The notes under the pieces were generated by a model. It was not told the origin of the DNA and did no database searches. It worked only from the letters and a program-made list of their open reading frames with translations. This document shows positions 35,914-45,285 of a stretch of 64,000 nucleotides of DNA, in pieces; position 1 is the stretch's first letter; every line of letters begins with the position of its first letter. The DNA lies in contig NW_026516357.1 of NCBI RefSeq assembly GCF_025602895.1, forward strand, positions 27,313 through 91,312, written 5' to 3'. This DNA comes from Polychytrium aggregatum. Its lineage: Eukaryota > Chytridiomycota > Chytridiomycetes > Polychytriales. The position numbers were made by a program, and so were the translations under genes.

Positions 35914-37902
35914 ATGCCTCAAGACGACTTTATCTCCCTGTACTGGCCTCAACTACCCGCCGAGCTTCAGTGTCTGATCCTCGCCTACGTCTCCAGTGAT
36001 CAGTTCACTGTAGATGCTCTTCTGCGCTCTGGATTCATGTTCAAATGCGGTGCTCCCCAGCGCCGCGAGCTGATCGTTGGCAGCATCAAGATGATCAGTG
36101 CAATCGAGCATCCCGGTGATCTCTTGGATTCCGCCGATGATACTGGCAACGAAGACGATCAAGAAGAAACGTTCAAACCGGACTGGACAGGGGACTACGA
36201 TCGCCTCGAGCGAGATGACTACCCCCATTGTGCCACTCGAGCTGCTCTGATCAGCGCCCGGATCAACTACTACAAACGTTACTACTCGCGATACAGCCGT
36301 TATCGAACCAAGAAGGGTCGCTCGTCCTGTGTACCCCTCGAGCAGTGGTTCCCTACCAAGTGGATCTACCCCAAGCACGATGTATTCAGCGCCGTGACTA
36401 CTCGGGTCTTTCGTATCTACCGACACCTCTTTGCCGAGTATTCGCATGCTCGCGATGTTGACAAGCTCCATGCTCTCCAGCGCAGCGTTGCATACTTCGA
36501 GGGTCGTCGATACAAGTATGGGGAAGGTGGTTATGGCCGAGACTCACGGCTCGCCATCGCTTCATTCAAGAAGGGTGCGCATTTCGGAAGCGCCTTCTGC
36601 AAGTACGAGCTGATCAAGTATCAAGCCGAGTACGATCAGAGTGCCATTCCCAAAGAGCTCGACCTCTTCTTCCGCCAACTACTGGCCGACCCAGATATGA
36701 CTATTCAACATGAAATCGTGCCTGACGGGATACTCCAGGAATATGCGCTTATCCCCGCAGTCGCTTGCCAGCTTGCCAAATACCACTTCACAAACCGAAC
36801 ATCGATCGTCAACCTGGCTCGCTATACACTGAGTCTCTTCTACGATTTGAACCCGGTGCCTGGACCCGAGCACGACTGGTACATCTGTCGCACCGAGGGG
36901 CATTCCCCAAATGTGTGGTACTACGACACCCTCCGCTTCTATCTGCTGATCCTCCGTGTCTACGGAATTGTCGATCTGTGCGAGCCATTTGAGAAGATCG
37001 AGGACCGAGGACCCCGAACCCAGGGCTGGATGTCGTTTCCTGGACTTTCTGCTGACACCTGGAGGGATATCAGTATTGCCTTCTTCCGCCAGGTCTTTCT
37101 GGATATGGAGGACGAGGCATACATCCCCTTTGTGGTTGGTTGGCTGGGAGACTGGAGTACCAGCCCGCTCCAGTATTGCCGAGAGAATGCCTATCTGTTC
37201 ACCGACCTCAGTACCCACCTCTACACGAACCCTCTTCAAGACCTGCAGTACGTCATCGACAACGAGTTTGAAGCGATCGTCAGCTCGGATGAAATGGCGG
37301 CTCATCCGATCGAGGCCATGTTCATGGCTGGGCTCTATGCCATATACCACAATATCCAAACGATGAACCACGATCTCATGATCGAATTTAAAGATGGTGT
37401 CATCGGTGGCTGTCGCAAGGCCATGCAATACTTTGACTACTGTGTGCGGGCTCTCCAACGCCAGAGCAAGTTCAGCGATCGCCACCGGCTCCTCCTTGAG
37501 GGAGCCTACTTCCTCAAGGGTGTGAGTATGGCTATCGCAGAAATGAATGGAAGCACGCAAGACCAGCAGCATGCAGTCAGTTGCCTGGTCCAATCCTACG
37601 ATCGATCAACGAACAAGACCCGAAGCCCCGCTGCGGTCTGCATTGCCTTTGCATATCTTGGCGGCTATGGAGTCGAGCGTGATGTCTACAGCGCCAGGTA
37701 CTGGTTCGAGACGCAGGATGCCCAGTTCCTCAAGTCGCTGAAGATATCCGATAATATCTGGTGCAGTTGGGCACTCAAGCCAGCGGACCAGGTCGCCATG
37801 AAATCGATCAGCTGGATCAAAACTCATATGGGTGTGCGTCATGATGTGTCTGGGTTGCTGCATGACTTGGAACTCCCAGCTGGAAACGATGGTGGTGTGT
37901 AG
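35914..37902 (+). CDS. F-box-like N-terminus with Sel1-like repeats
   Basis: 662 residues. The N-terminus (WPQLPAELQCLILAYVSSD) resembles an F-box, the Skp1-binding helix pair of SCF ubiquitin ligases, followed by a conserved-looking Tyr/Arg-rich stretch. Sel1-like signals appear at about residues 190-230 (GRRYKYGEGGYGRDSRLAIA) and near the C-terminus (CIAFAYLGGYGVERDVYSAR). The middle is predicted helical without a family I recognise. In fungi such proteins often act as substrate receptors; in large DNA viruses F-box proteins redirect host ubiquitination. Either is possible and the function is inference. The frame is intact over nearly 2 kb, and no T6-C tract precedes it. Confidence 0.62.
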   Translation: MPQDDFISLYWPQLPAELQCLILAYVSSDQFTVDALLRSGFMFKCGAPQRRELIVGSIKMISAIEHPGDLLDSADDTGNEDDQEETFKPDWTGDYDRLERDDYPHCATRAALISARINYYKRYYSRYSRYRTKKGRSSCVPLEQWFPTKWIYPKHDVFSAVTTRVFRIYRHLFAEYSHARDVDKLHALQRSVAYFEGRRYKYGEGGYGRDSRLAIASFKKGAHFGSAFCKYELIKYQAEYDQSAIPKELDLFFRQLLADPDMTIQHEIVPDGILQEYALIPAVACQLAKYHFTNRTSIVNLARYTLSLFYDLNPVPGPEHDWYICRTEGHSPNVWYYDTLRFYLLILRVYGIVDLCEPFEKIEDRGPRTQGWMSFPGLSADTWRDISIAFFRQVFLDMEDEAYIPFVVGWLGDWSTSPLQYCRENAYLFTDLSTHLYTNPLQDLQYVIDNEFEAIVSSDEMAAHPIEAMFMAGLYAIYHNIQTMNHDLMIEFKDGVIGGCRKAMQYFDYCVRALQRQSKFSDRHRLLLEGAYFLKGVSMAIAEMNGSTQDQQHAVSCLVQSYDRSTNKTRSPAAVCIAFAYLGGYGVERDVYSARYWFETQDAQFLKSLKISDNIWCSWALKPADQVAMKSISWIKTHMGVRHDVSGLLHDLELPAGNDGGV

Positions 37903-38103
37903 GGGGTGGTTGACTCGTGAATACAGTGGCAGCTCCTTCCTCCTTGCTTGCACCAGTACACCCTGTCTGCCAGGCCAGTCTGGGAGACACCCTGTCTGAC
38001 GAAATCGCCGCCCAACCCCGTCATGTTCCGCTCCCTCCGCCATCGAGCGGGTCGCTTATATTGACCGTCTCGCTGCCCCTGCCATCCACACCCCTGTTCC
38101 AAA

Positions 38104-40290
38104 ATGTCCATTGCCAAGATTGCCCGTGCCGCCGACGCCATTGCCCGCCTATCTGGGCAAGCCCCCGTCGATCACCCATTGCAGAGCGCCTTCAAGTCTG
38201 CCATCGATCTCTTCCATGTGCTGAAGGACATGTATATCAACCACCGTGGTTGGGAATTCATGGTCAGCAGGACTGCTTACCTACTCACTGTGCTGAGCAA
38301 GCATGATGCCGATGATCTCGAGTCCATGCAAATCGGGGACGCTCTCTCTGCCCTGTACGATACGATCACCCACACGATCGCATTCGAGCGACCCTTCGAT
38401 TCCGCTGACGTCTATGGCCAGATCAAAGAATTTTGCCACAATCAAGAGGAACAATGGACGATCTTTGCCCAGCACCGCCGCCCTGGTGGTCCCGATCTCG
38501 TCCCCTTGAACGACACTGGCCTGGAGATGTGTCTTGCGTGTGATCAAACCATCGATCGCACCATCGACATTGCTCGCATCGTCACTGAGAAGCGCAAAGA
38601 GCAGCCAGAGGAAGCAAGTGAGCCCGATGCGAAGAGGTGCAAAGCATCCACCGCCGACGAGGAAGGTGAAACCGAGCCTGTTCCGCCCCCCACGGACTCG
38701 GCCATCAATGACGTCGATCCCCCGGGTCCTAGCATACCGGCTGAGAAGTCTGAGGAACCCGACGTGTCCGAGGAACCGGGCATGTCCGAGAAGCTCATCG
38801 ATGACCCCGAAGACGACAGCCAGAGCGACGTGACTGAAGATTTGGATATCGCCCCTTATGAAGGACCAGGCGCGACTGCTGAACCCACGACCCCGGCAAA
38901 CAACGAGCGCGAAGACGGTGAACTGACCCCCGTCCTCGACGCACCGGTTGCTCCTCCCTCGCTCAGCGAAGCTTGCATCAAAGCGGAGCCACCCGTGCCA
39001 GAAAATGAACGATCTCCTTCCCCGGCTTCATCGGATAGCGTTCCGTCCGAGCCCGACACACCAGACTCCATACTCGACGAGTGTATGGAGTTCATCATGG
39101 AGAACTTCAAGCAAATTCCTCTTGATGACCATGAGTGGGATCGCACAGTCGACGATGTCCTCAAGCTTGTCTCCACGGGGTCGTTCAGGGCAACGTTTTT
39201 GCTTGGCTGGATCCGATATGTTGGTATCGGAAACAAACAAGATCGACCCCTTGCCTTCACGACGTGGGTTGGGCTACTCGCTCCACCCATCAACTCGCCC
39301 TGGAGGACGCAGGAGCTCAGTCCCAGTACCAGAAAATGGATATCCTTTTTGATCCGCTGGGGCAAGACTGCTGAATGCTGCCCCGAGACCATTGGCCAGT
39401 GTGTCCCTGTCGACAAACACGATGGGATCCTTGAAAACCATCACAAGTTTTCAAGGATGTACTTTGAGTGCATGAACCTCGCGTCAGACGACGACGTCCT
39501 TTGCAAATTCATCACAGCGCACTGCTACAACGAAGGATTTGGAACAGCACCATCGAAGCGACAGGCCCAATCTCTCTGGGTCTCACTGAAGCGCAACCAA
39601 ACCAGTGCTGGGATGTGTTGTGTTGGTGCGTGTTTCGAAATTGGCGCGTTCACTCAGAAAAACGAAGAGCAAGCCATCAACTTCTATCGCCAAGCCATCG
39701 CTATGGGATCGAAAATGGCAGAATTCTGTCTTGGAGCGTGTCTACTTTCAAACCCAACGAGGGATGTTGCTTTGCTCGACGAAGGCATGAGGCTGCTGCA
39801 AAGCGCCTCTGTATCCGGGTCGATCATTGCGACGATGCGTCTGGCTCTACATTTCGAACGAGGTCAATATGTGGCGAGGAGCCACGCCAACGCAAGCCAG
39901 TTCTACCACAGAGCTGCTGAATTCGGGAGTGTCGAGGCTCAGTGGCGATTTGGCTCTGCCTACACGACAGCGAATACCGACAAGGATCGAGCCTACTCTA
40001 TCGAAATGCTGATCAAAGCAGCAGATCAGGGTCATATTGACTCCATGGCCTTTCTTGGGCAGATCTACTACACGCAATCGCGAATCCGAGACTACTTCAA
40101 GGCCATCAAGTATCTGAGAATGGCTGCACATGCTGGACACCCAGCGGCGCAATGCTACCTCAGCCTCTGCTACCTGCGAGGACATGGTACTGCACAGTCG
40201 CAGAGCCTTCACACGCAATGGCTTCAATGTGCCATTGCCACCAACCCAAGTGAAAAGGACAAGTACCTCGCCCTCATTCAATCCCCATGA
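38104..40290 (+). CDS. Sel1-repeat protein with helical N-terminal domain
   Basis: 728 residues. Residues 1-150 form a helical domain (AIDLFHVLKDMYINHRGWEF...) reminiscent of the four-helix N-terminal domains found before kinases or Sel1 repeats in fungi and MLKL-like proteins; this is weak by eye. Residues about 165-320 are a low-complexity acidic, Pro/Ser/Glu linker (SDSVPSEPDTPDSILDE type). From about 345 to the end come Sel1-like repeats, for example GACFEIGAFTQKNEEQAINF, FGSAYTTANTDKDRAY and LCYLRGHGTAQSQ. Sel1 repeats make solenoids that scaffold protein complexes. It follows the F-box/Sel1 gene by 201 bp in the same direction. Confidence 0.72.
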   Translation: MSIAKIARAADAIARLSGQAPVDHPLQSAFKSAIDLFHVLKDMYINHRGWEFMVSRTAYLLTVLSKHDADDLESMQIGDALSALYDTITHTIAFERPFDSADVYGQIKEFCHNQEEQWTIFAQHRRPGGPDLVPLNDTGLEMCLACDQTIDRTIDIARIVTEKRKEQPEEASEPDAKRCKASTADEEGETEPVPPPTDSAINDVDPPGPSIPAEKSEEPDVSEEPGMSEKLIDDPEDDSQSDVTEDLDIAPYEGPGATAEPTTPANNEREDGELTPVLDAPVAPPSLSEACIKAEPPVPENERSPSPASSDSVPSEPDTPDSILDECMEFIMENFKQIPLDDHEWDRTVDDVLKLVSTGSFRATFLLGWIRYVGIGNKQDRPLAFTTWVGLLAPPINSPWRTQELSPSTRKWISFLIRWGKTAECCPETIGQCVPVDKHDGILENHHKFSRMYFECMNLASDDDVLCKFITAHCYNEGFGTAPSKRQAQSLWVSLKRNQTSAGMCCVGACFEIGAFTQKNEEQAINFYRQAIAMGSKMAEFCLGACLLSNPTRDVALLDEGMRLLQSASVSGSIIATMRLALHFERGQYVARSHANASQFYHRAAEFGSVEAQWRFGSAYTTANTDKDRAYSIEMLIKAADQGHIDSMAFLGQIYYTQSRIRDYFKAIKYLRMAAHAGHPAAQCYLSLCYLRGHGTAQSQSLHTQWLQCAIATNPSEKDKYLALIQSP

Positions 40291-40299
40291 TATGACTGC

Positions 40300-41365
40300 T
40301 CACTCCATGTCACCCCAGCATTCCAAACCCGATGCAATCTTTCCTTTGTTTCTGTGCTTCGAAGCCATCCGTTTGTGCTCTTTTTCGACTTCGTCACTAT
40401 GGCCGCTGTCATCCAATTCTTCCGATGATGGTGCCGACGAAGACGACGAATCGTTCCAGTTTTCCTGTTCATTTTGTGGTTCGCTGGACTCACTTTCAGA
40501 GTCCAGAGCGAGAACCGGCTTGCAATAAAGTCTCTGGATTGCTGCTTGTACATCCTCGTGCACACCCTCGCTCGTGACAGTGACGATATGTCCCTCGAAC
40601 GACTTTTCTATTCCATCGATAGACCAGAGACGTGTGCATCCGGTGATGTCGAGCTGGTTCAGCTGAGACAGGGTGTGTGGGAGACCGACAAAGTCGCGGA
40701 TGGCAGTGTGTGCAAGCGAAAGACGCTCGAGGGCTGGGCAGCGAGGGAAGAATAGGAGGGACTGTAGCGACGTGCAGTTGTTCAGAGTAATGCATTCGAG
40801 TAGAGGCAGATCCTTTGGCAGGCCAGCGAGTGACTCGAGACTTCTGCATGCTGACAGATCCAGAGTCTTCAGCTCGGGGAGTGAGTGAGGCAGGCCATCT
40901 AGTGTACGCAGCGATAAGCAATCGCGCATGATCAGATGCTCGAGGACGGGTACGCTTGTGGGGAAGCCATCCATGGTTGAGATACTGGTTCCCGATAGAT
41001 CGAGGGACACGAGCACATGAAACTCGCGGGGCATGCTGTGCAGGATATCCAGATCGCGAATATTGGACATGTCCAGCTCTGTGACAAAGGCGATGGCATC
41101 CATGCAGGGCACCGAGTGGATAGTAGTCGGTCGCTGCCTGGTTGATGCACTCTGCCAGGATCTCCATCTCCTCGGCAAATGTCATTTCATTCACATCACC
41201 CTCGTCGGTGAGCTCGGAGCCATCACAAGACTCGATATCAGCGTCGGTTTTGTCAGGATCGAGCTGTGCCTTTGACTCTGGAACCGACTCTAAGTTAGTA
41301 GATGGACCTGGTGCGGAGTCTTGGTTGAGTGGTTTATTAAGGAATTTCGCGAAAAAATCAAACAT
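40300..41365 (-). pseudogene. Leucine-rich repeat protein with a +1 frameshift
   Basis: The protein starts at 41365 (MFDFFAKFLN), runs in that frame through an acidic segment to about 41120 (EEMEILAECINQAATDYY), and must move one base forward to continue as IHSVPCMDAIAFVTELDMS and the LRRs. About seven leucine-rich repeats follow (VSLDLSGTSI, LEHLIMRDCLSLRTL, LKTLDLSACRSLESL, LECITLNNCTSLQSL), then a Ser/Glu/Asp-rich and finally basic tail, ending 40300. Either one base was gained or lost, or the gene uses a frameshift; a 34-nt GTGCCC...CACAG segment would restore frame but is too short for a convincing intron. It ends 10 nt from the convergent Sel1 gene. Confidence 0.65.
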
Positions 41366-41414
41366 GGCAGCGAAGAATGCGGACGGGGTAACTACAATAG
41401 GGCAACAAATGATT

Positions 41415-42144
41415 TCAATGGGATTCGCTGCGCGAGAGGATGGTTCTCATATCGCCGAGATCATGGAGCCTGGATCTCACACTGAACAATGTGTGATGGA
41501 GAGAGTCCTCGAGATCGGTAGGGATGCTTCCGAGACCATAGATGATTTCAAGGGCGTTGAGAATCATCTCCTGTGCCTCAACGTATTGCTTGGATCTGAG
41601 ACACTCCTCGCCCCTGGATGCCATGTACTGCGCAATATACAGGCTCGATTCGTCGCTAGGTTGCTCCTCGGGTCTGTCGTTGCCGGGTTCGTCGTCGTCG
41701 CTGTAGTCGACAAGATCGTCGTCTTCATCGATGTAGAACTTTGCAGCTGCTGTCGTGACCGTCTCGGTATCGCTGTCGGGCAAATCCAGCGTGTGTGTTT
41801 CGAGTGCCTTGCATCGAATCTGTGCTGGAGAGTGATCGACGAGGAACTCGCACAGCGCCAAGACAGTGGCGAGCCACCAGATTGTCCTCAAAGACGATGT
41901 GGTTCTTCTGAAGCTTGTTGATCCACTTGCCCATGCCGACGATGTCCTCCTGGACGGCCCGGATGCATGCGATGATGCAGCATTGGTAGAGGACTTCGAA
42001 GGCTTCACCCCTGGCTTCGTGCTGGCCTGCCAAGCGAAAGGACTCACGGGCGAGGTCATCGAGGGACTTGTCGAGGATCGCAGGTGCGAGGAGACGAATG
42101 ATCGAGTCGATATGGAAGCGTTCGAGTGTTGCAGCGGTGGTCAT
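41415..42144 (-). pseudogene. Helical/TPR-like protein of unknown function with a +1 frameshift
   Basis: The N-terminal part starts at ATG 42144 (MTTAATLERFHIDSIIRLLA) and stays in frame to KNHIVFEDNLVARHC. The C-terminal part continues in the +1 frame as LALCEFLVDHSPAQIRCKAL, then an acidic stretch and TPR-like helices (EECLRSKQYVEAQEMILNAL), ending at 41415. The shift lies near 41860, around CTTGGCG. The whole looks like a 240-residue protein of helical repeats. I do not recognise the family. It lies next to the LRR gene, which carries the same kind and direction of shift. Confidence 0.5.
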
Positions 42145-42243
42145 GGTTGGTTGAAGGACACAGGAGAGATGAAAGCTGAAAGAGCAGGGCTGCGCGGCCA
42201 GGATGGAAAAAATGATCTGGGCCTCTTGTAGGACACGCCGACC

Positions 42244-42870
42244 ATGAGCAACTCCCCTGTACAGCGACTGCTCACTCTACCCATCGACGGACTCCGCCCC
42301 ACGCAGATCACGGTGGGGTTCAAGGATGTTGAACTGAAGCGCCTGACCATCCGCTCACTGATTGTGAAAGCGGACAGGCTCTACAACTACCTCAATGCCA
42401 AACGGGTCAGTGTCGTCATTGGCCCTGGCAAAATACCCTATATTGTCGATGGCCATGCACTTGTGCGTGCGCTCTATGAGACCAGGCTCCAAGCGGCACA
42501 TTGTGTGGTGCTGGAAGACTACAGCACAGTAGCAACACAGGATGCCTTTTGGGAGAAGATGTACAGCCGTCGCTGGGTGTTTCCCTTCGACTCCGATGGC
42601 CATGGACCGCTGCCATTCAGCGCGATTCCGCTGCATGTCAAGGACATGACGGACGATCCCTTCAAGAGCCTCGCCTCCGCCGTGCAGCGGTCGGGTGGTT
42701 TTTTGCCTCCTTCCCAGCCGCAGGACGAATGGGAGTGGGTGCAATATCTCCGCAGCAGGGTGCATGGGGATCCGAACGCCAACATGCCCGGGGCGCTTGT
42801 GGATGCCTCCCATGCTGCCCACATGATCGAGGCAGCGGCCCTGCCAGGGTTCATTCCGCCAGGATGGTGA
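42244..42870 (+). CDS. ParB-like (ParBc_2 type) nuclease-fold protein
   Basis: 208 residues. The order of motifs fits the ParBc_2 group as I remember it: VGFKDVELKRLTIR at the N-terminus, a VSVVIGPGKIPYIVDGHALV strand-turn-helix with His in the DGH position, an FWEKMYSRRWVFPFDSDGHG middle, then DDPFKSLASAVQRSGGF and WEWVQYLR near the C-terminus. ParB-fold proteins bind or cut DNA or hydrolyse nucleotides; the biochemical role of this subgroup is poorly known. The frame is intact, starting 99 nt after the divergent gene at 42144. In a viral setting it could act in genome handling, but that is inference. A T7-C tract begins immediately after its stop and serves the next gene. Confidence 0.7.
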   Translation: MSNSPVQRLLTLPIDGLRPTQITVGFKDVELKRLTIRSLIVKADRLYNYLNAKRVSVVIGPGKIPYIVDGHALVRALYETRLQAAHCVVLEDYSTVATQDAFWEKMYSRRWVFPFDSDGHGPLPFSAIPLHVKDMTDDPFKSLASAVQRSGGFLPPSQPQDEWEWVQYLRSRVHGDPNANMPGALVDASHAAHMIEAAALPGFIPPGW

Positions 42871-42878
42871 TTTTTTTC
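42871..42878 (+). promoter_or_regulatory. T7-C tract before the small membrane protein
   Basis: TTTTTTTCTCC, 34 nt before ATG 42913. It follows a stop codon, so it could alternatively be a T-run terminator of the upstream gene. Confidence 0.4.
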
Positions 42879-42912
42879 TCCTTTCCAATGGACAGAACAA
42901 CACACACAAGCA

Positions 42913-43191
42913 ATGGAAACCATCACGATCATCCTCATCACTGCGATCATCTTTATCCTCTTGACTGGTGGCGGGCTCGGGTATCTCTTCTACACCAACA
43001 AGACCACGTTCTGTGGTGCATCGGCCGCCGGAGCCAGCGCAGTCCGGGTGAAACCGCCCACTGCCAGTCCGACCCCCGCGGCCGCCGTCGCCGCTGCCCA
43101 GCCCAGTGCTGTCGCACCACAGCCGGCGGTCGTGGATCCGTCTGCCACTGCGGCCGTGCCAGCGCCAGCCCCTGTCCCCAGCTCCTCTTGA
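42913..43191 (+). CDS. Small single-pass membrane protein with Ala/Pro-rich tail
   Basis: 92 residues. Residues about 4-26 (IIILITAIIFILL region, ending GYLFY) form one strongly hydrophobic membrane helix at the N-terminus. The rest is an Ala/Pro/Val-rich, uncharged tail. Small proteins of this build occur in the inner membrane of giant-virus particles; that role is inferred. No signal peptidase site is evident. It lies between the ParB-like gene and the gene at 43225, all on the same strand. Confidence 0.6.
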   Translation: METITIILITAIIFILLTGGGLGYLFYTNKTTFCGASAAGASAVRVKPPTASPTPAAAVAAAQPSAVAPQPAVVDPSATAAVPAPAPVPSSS

Positions 43192-43198
43192 GCACACA

Positions 43199-43205
43199 TT
43201 TTTTG
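43199..43205 (+). promoter_or_regulatory. T6 tract before the gene at 43225
   Basis: TTTTTTGTCC, 20 nt before the ATG. G replaces the usual C after the T-run. Confidence 0.35.
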
Positions 43206-43224
43206 TCCTCCAAACAAGAGCAGC

Positions 43225-43950
43225 ATGTCCCGCAATACAACACAGTCTATATCCTTCCACAAGCTTTTCTGGGCACTTCCCCAGGAGGTGCAGGAGCGCA
43301 TCTTTGCTTGGATGTTTGTGCTGGACATCCCAGCCATCTGCGACGACCTCAGTCAGCCAGCCACGAGACTCGGCTGTGGACTCACGAAGCGCCTCGAGAA
43401 GAGCGGCCTCTTGGATCCCGAGGTCAATCGCCATCTCGCGCGATTCGCGGACCCCCTGTGGCTCAAAAAGTGTGTGCTGCTGGAGACGCTTCGCCATTTC
43501 CGCATGTGCGAGACGCTGTTCGCCAAGCGCATGATGCACAAGTGCCTGAGCACATTTGCCAGCGAAAGCGTCATTGAGAAATATGAGCAGGATAGCTACA
43601 TCAACACCATCTTGCTGAACAGCTTCCAGCTGACCATGGAGGGTATGCTCATCCCCCATGTGGCAGACTTTCAGCATCGCGCATCGTCGTTTCTCTCCTC
43701 GCCGGGAATCCAGGGGCTCGGAGATGACTATGCTGCCCGCCTGGCTTGCCACGTTCAAGCGATGGATCACCAGGCGCGCACGAGTCTGGCAGCCATGCTG
43801 AAGGGTGCCTTGCGATTCGCGGTCAAGTCGTACTGTGCGAAACGATACGACACCAATGAGGAGCAGCGAGCGAACGAGGACGTGATGCTTGCCATGCTGG
43901 ACGCTGCCCAGCGCCATCATAAATTCCGGGTGCTGATTGGGGAGCCCTGA
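43225..43950 (+). CDS. Helical protein of unknown function
   Basis: 241 residues, mostly predicted helix, with no family I recognise. The segment FWALPQEVQERIFAWMFVLD near the N-terminus looks like an F-box-type helix (Leu-Pro then alternating hydrophobics), and the following LGCGLTKRLEKSGL and FADPLWLKKCVLLETLR would fit a helical adaptor. If that is right it would resemble the F-box-like gene at 35914, but the rest shows no Sel1 or LRR repeats. The frame is intact. It is 17 nt upstream of the LRR gene at 43968 in the same direction, so the two may be cotranscribed. Confidence 0.5.
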   Translation: MSRNTTQSISFHKLFWALPQEVQERIFAWMFVLDIPAICDDLSQPATRLGCGLTKRLEKSGLLDPEVNRHLARFADPLWLKKCVLLETLRHFRMCETLFAKRMMHKCLSTFASESVIEKYEQDSYINTILLNSFQLTMEGMLIPHVADFQHRASSFLSSPGIQGLGDDYAARLACHVQAMDHQARTSLAAMLKGALRFAVKSYCAKRYDTNEEQRANEDVMLAMLDAAQRHHKFRVLIGEP

Positions 43951-43967
43951 GTGCCAGAGATCTCGCC

Positions 43968-44519
43968 ATGACTTCCCTGCCAGGAGACGACGCAATCGAA
44001 ACCCCACTCACTGGGAGCATTTTCACGCTCAGGACTTTCAACCTGAGCAAGTTGCGATTCACATCCACCCCAGACATGTCGTCAGACGAGTTCGAGACCA
44101 TCACTGAGCTCGACCTGAGCCACAATGCCATCCGAGTCCTGCAAGCCTGTCTGCTTCCTGTGAATCTGCAAGTGCTCGACCTCTCGCACAACCAAATCAC
44201 CAAGATTCCAAGCAACCTGTCCACCAGTCTACCCCATCTGGTCGAGTTGAATCTCTTTGCCAACAGTATCACCCACATTCCTGCGAGTCTGGGTGAATGC
44301 AAGGAACTCAAGCGCCTCGATCTTGGAGGAAATCATGTCGTTGATTTTTCGCACCTGGCAGGCATGAGGGGGCTCGCATATCTGCGAGTCACCCTGATTC
44401 CTGGGTACGCTGGGTTCGAATCGCACATCACCCAGCGCCTGGGGCACGAGGGAATGGAGCTGAGTTTGTCTGTGTGCACAAAAACAGCATTCAGCACAAG
44501 CTGCTCTTGTCGAATATAG
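43968..44519 (+). CDS. Short leucine-rich repeat protein
   Basis: 183 residues with four to five leucine-rich repeats: ITELDLSHNAIRVL, LQVLDLSHNQITKIP, LVELNLFANSITHIP and LKRLDLGGNHVVDF. They are capped by a region with LAYLRVTLIPGYAGFE. The LxxLxLxxNxI pattern is more regular than in the broken LRR gene at 40300. The last residues include several Cys. LRR proteins bind other proteins and are common in both hosts and large DNA viruses. Its 3' end overlaps the convergent gene 44491-45207 by 29 nt, a compact arrangement typical of viral genomes. Confidence 0.72.
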   Translation: MTSLPGDDAIETPLTGSIFTLRTFNLSKLRFTSTPDMSSDEFETITELDLSHNAIRVLQACLLPVNLQVLDLSHNQITKIPSNLSTSLPHLVELNLFANSITHIPASLGECKELKRLDLGGNHVVDFSHLAGMRGLAYLRVTLIPGYAGFESHITQRLGHEGMELSLSVCTKTAFSTSCSCRI

Positions 44520-45207
44520 CATTACCGTCTGAATCCAGCGTTGACGGTGCGATTGTGTATGTCAGTGGGACGGTGGGGAATGGTTTGGTGGGATCATTGA
44601 GGACGATGGGTGCCTTGGAAGGATCAAAAACACTGCCGCTGGCACTGGGTGCACCGGCCGCATAAGGGGTATTAGACCACCACTGTGTGTTTTTGAAGAC
44701 GGTGGATGCATCCGGGAGCTGCTTCTTTGGCGCATATGAGACATTGCTGTAATCCAGAGAGACATAGCCACCGCTGGGTGCACCCGAACCCGAACCCGAA
44801 CTGGATCCAGGTGCTCCAGAGCCAGGGCCAGAGCCGACGCGGTTTGTGCCAAAGGGAAGAGTGTTCGCACCCATGTAACCATAGCCACCGCTGGTGTCTG
44901 GATTGTATTTAGATGAGCTGTAGACCCGAGTGTCCGAGGACATGAGCGAGGTGGAGATGCCAGGGCTGCGGGATACGGATGCCTGAGGGTTCCCGGCAAT
45001 GATTGGCACCTGCGTGACACGATCGCACGAATTGTGCAGCCAGAGTGCCTCGGGAATGATTTGGGTCACTCGGGCATCGGGGACATGCATGTGCTCGGGC
45101 ATGGTATTGTTGTCGAGAAGCGGGCTGCACCATTTGCGGTCGGGAAGGAAGGACCCGTAGCGCAACGAAGAGTCAATGTTGATGCGATTGGGTGGAGTGA
45201 GGGACAT
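44491..45207 (-). CDS. Gly/Ser/Pro-rich protein, probable virion component
   Basis: 238 residues from ATG 45207 (MSLTPPNRINIDSSLRYGSF). An upstream frame to 45285 lacks support, and the T7-C tract lies between. The N-terminal third is conserved-looking (SSLRYGSFLPDRKWCSP); the middle is rich in Gly, Ser, Ala and Pro, including a GSGSGAPG-type repeat, and there are several Tyr. No enzymatic motif is seen. The composition and the shared promoter tract fit a structural particle protein, but this is inference. The gene order on the minus strand is 46347-45286 then 45207-44491, with 78 nt between. Confidence 0.5.
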   Translation of the reverse strand: MSLTPPNRINIDSSLRYGSFLPDRKWCSPLLDNNTMPEHMHVPDARVTQIIPEALWLHNSCDRVTQVPIIAGNPQASVSRSPGISTSLMSSDTRVYSSSKYNPDTSGGYGYMGANTLPFGTNRVGSGPGSGAPGSSSGSGSGAPSGGYVSLDYSNVSYAPKKQLPDASTVFKNTQWWSNTPYAAGAPSASGSVFDPSKAPIVLNDPTKPFPTVPLTYTIAPSTLDSDGNAIFDKSSLC

Positions 45208-45233
45208 GAGGTGTATTGATACCAATGGGTGTA

Positions 45234-45241
45234 GAAAAAAA
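45234..45241 (-). promoter_or_regulatory. T7-C tract before the gene at 45207
   Basis: On the minus strand TTTTTTTCTAC, 26 nt before the ATG, after the stop of the gene 45286-46347. Confidence 0.45.
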
Positions 45242-45285
45242 CAAACAGACGCAATCGCAGTCGGTGCTTGATCCCACACACTCAT

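Noticed and set aside
42871-42877. T-runs as asfarvirus-like transcription terminators
   Set aside because: At least four of the tracts lie between divergent genes, where there is no upstream transcript to end. A dual role cannot be excluded for 42871 and 43199.
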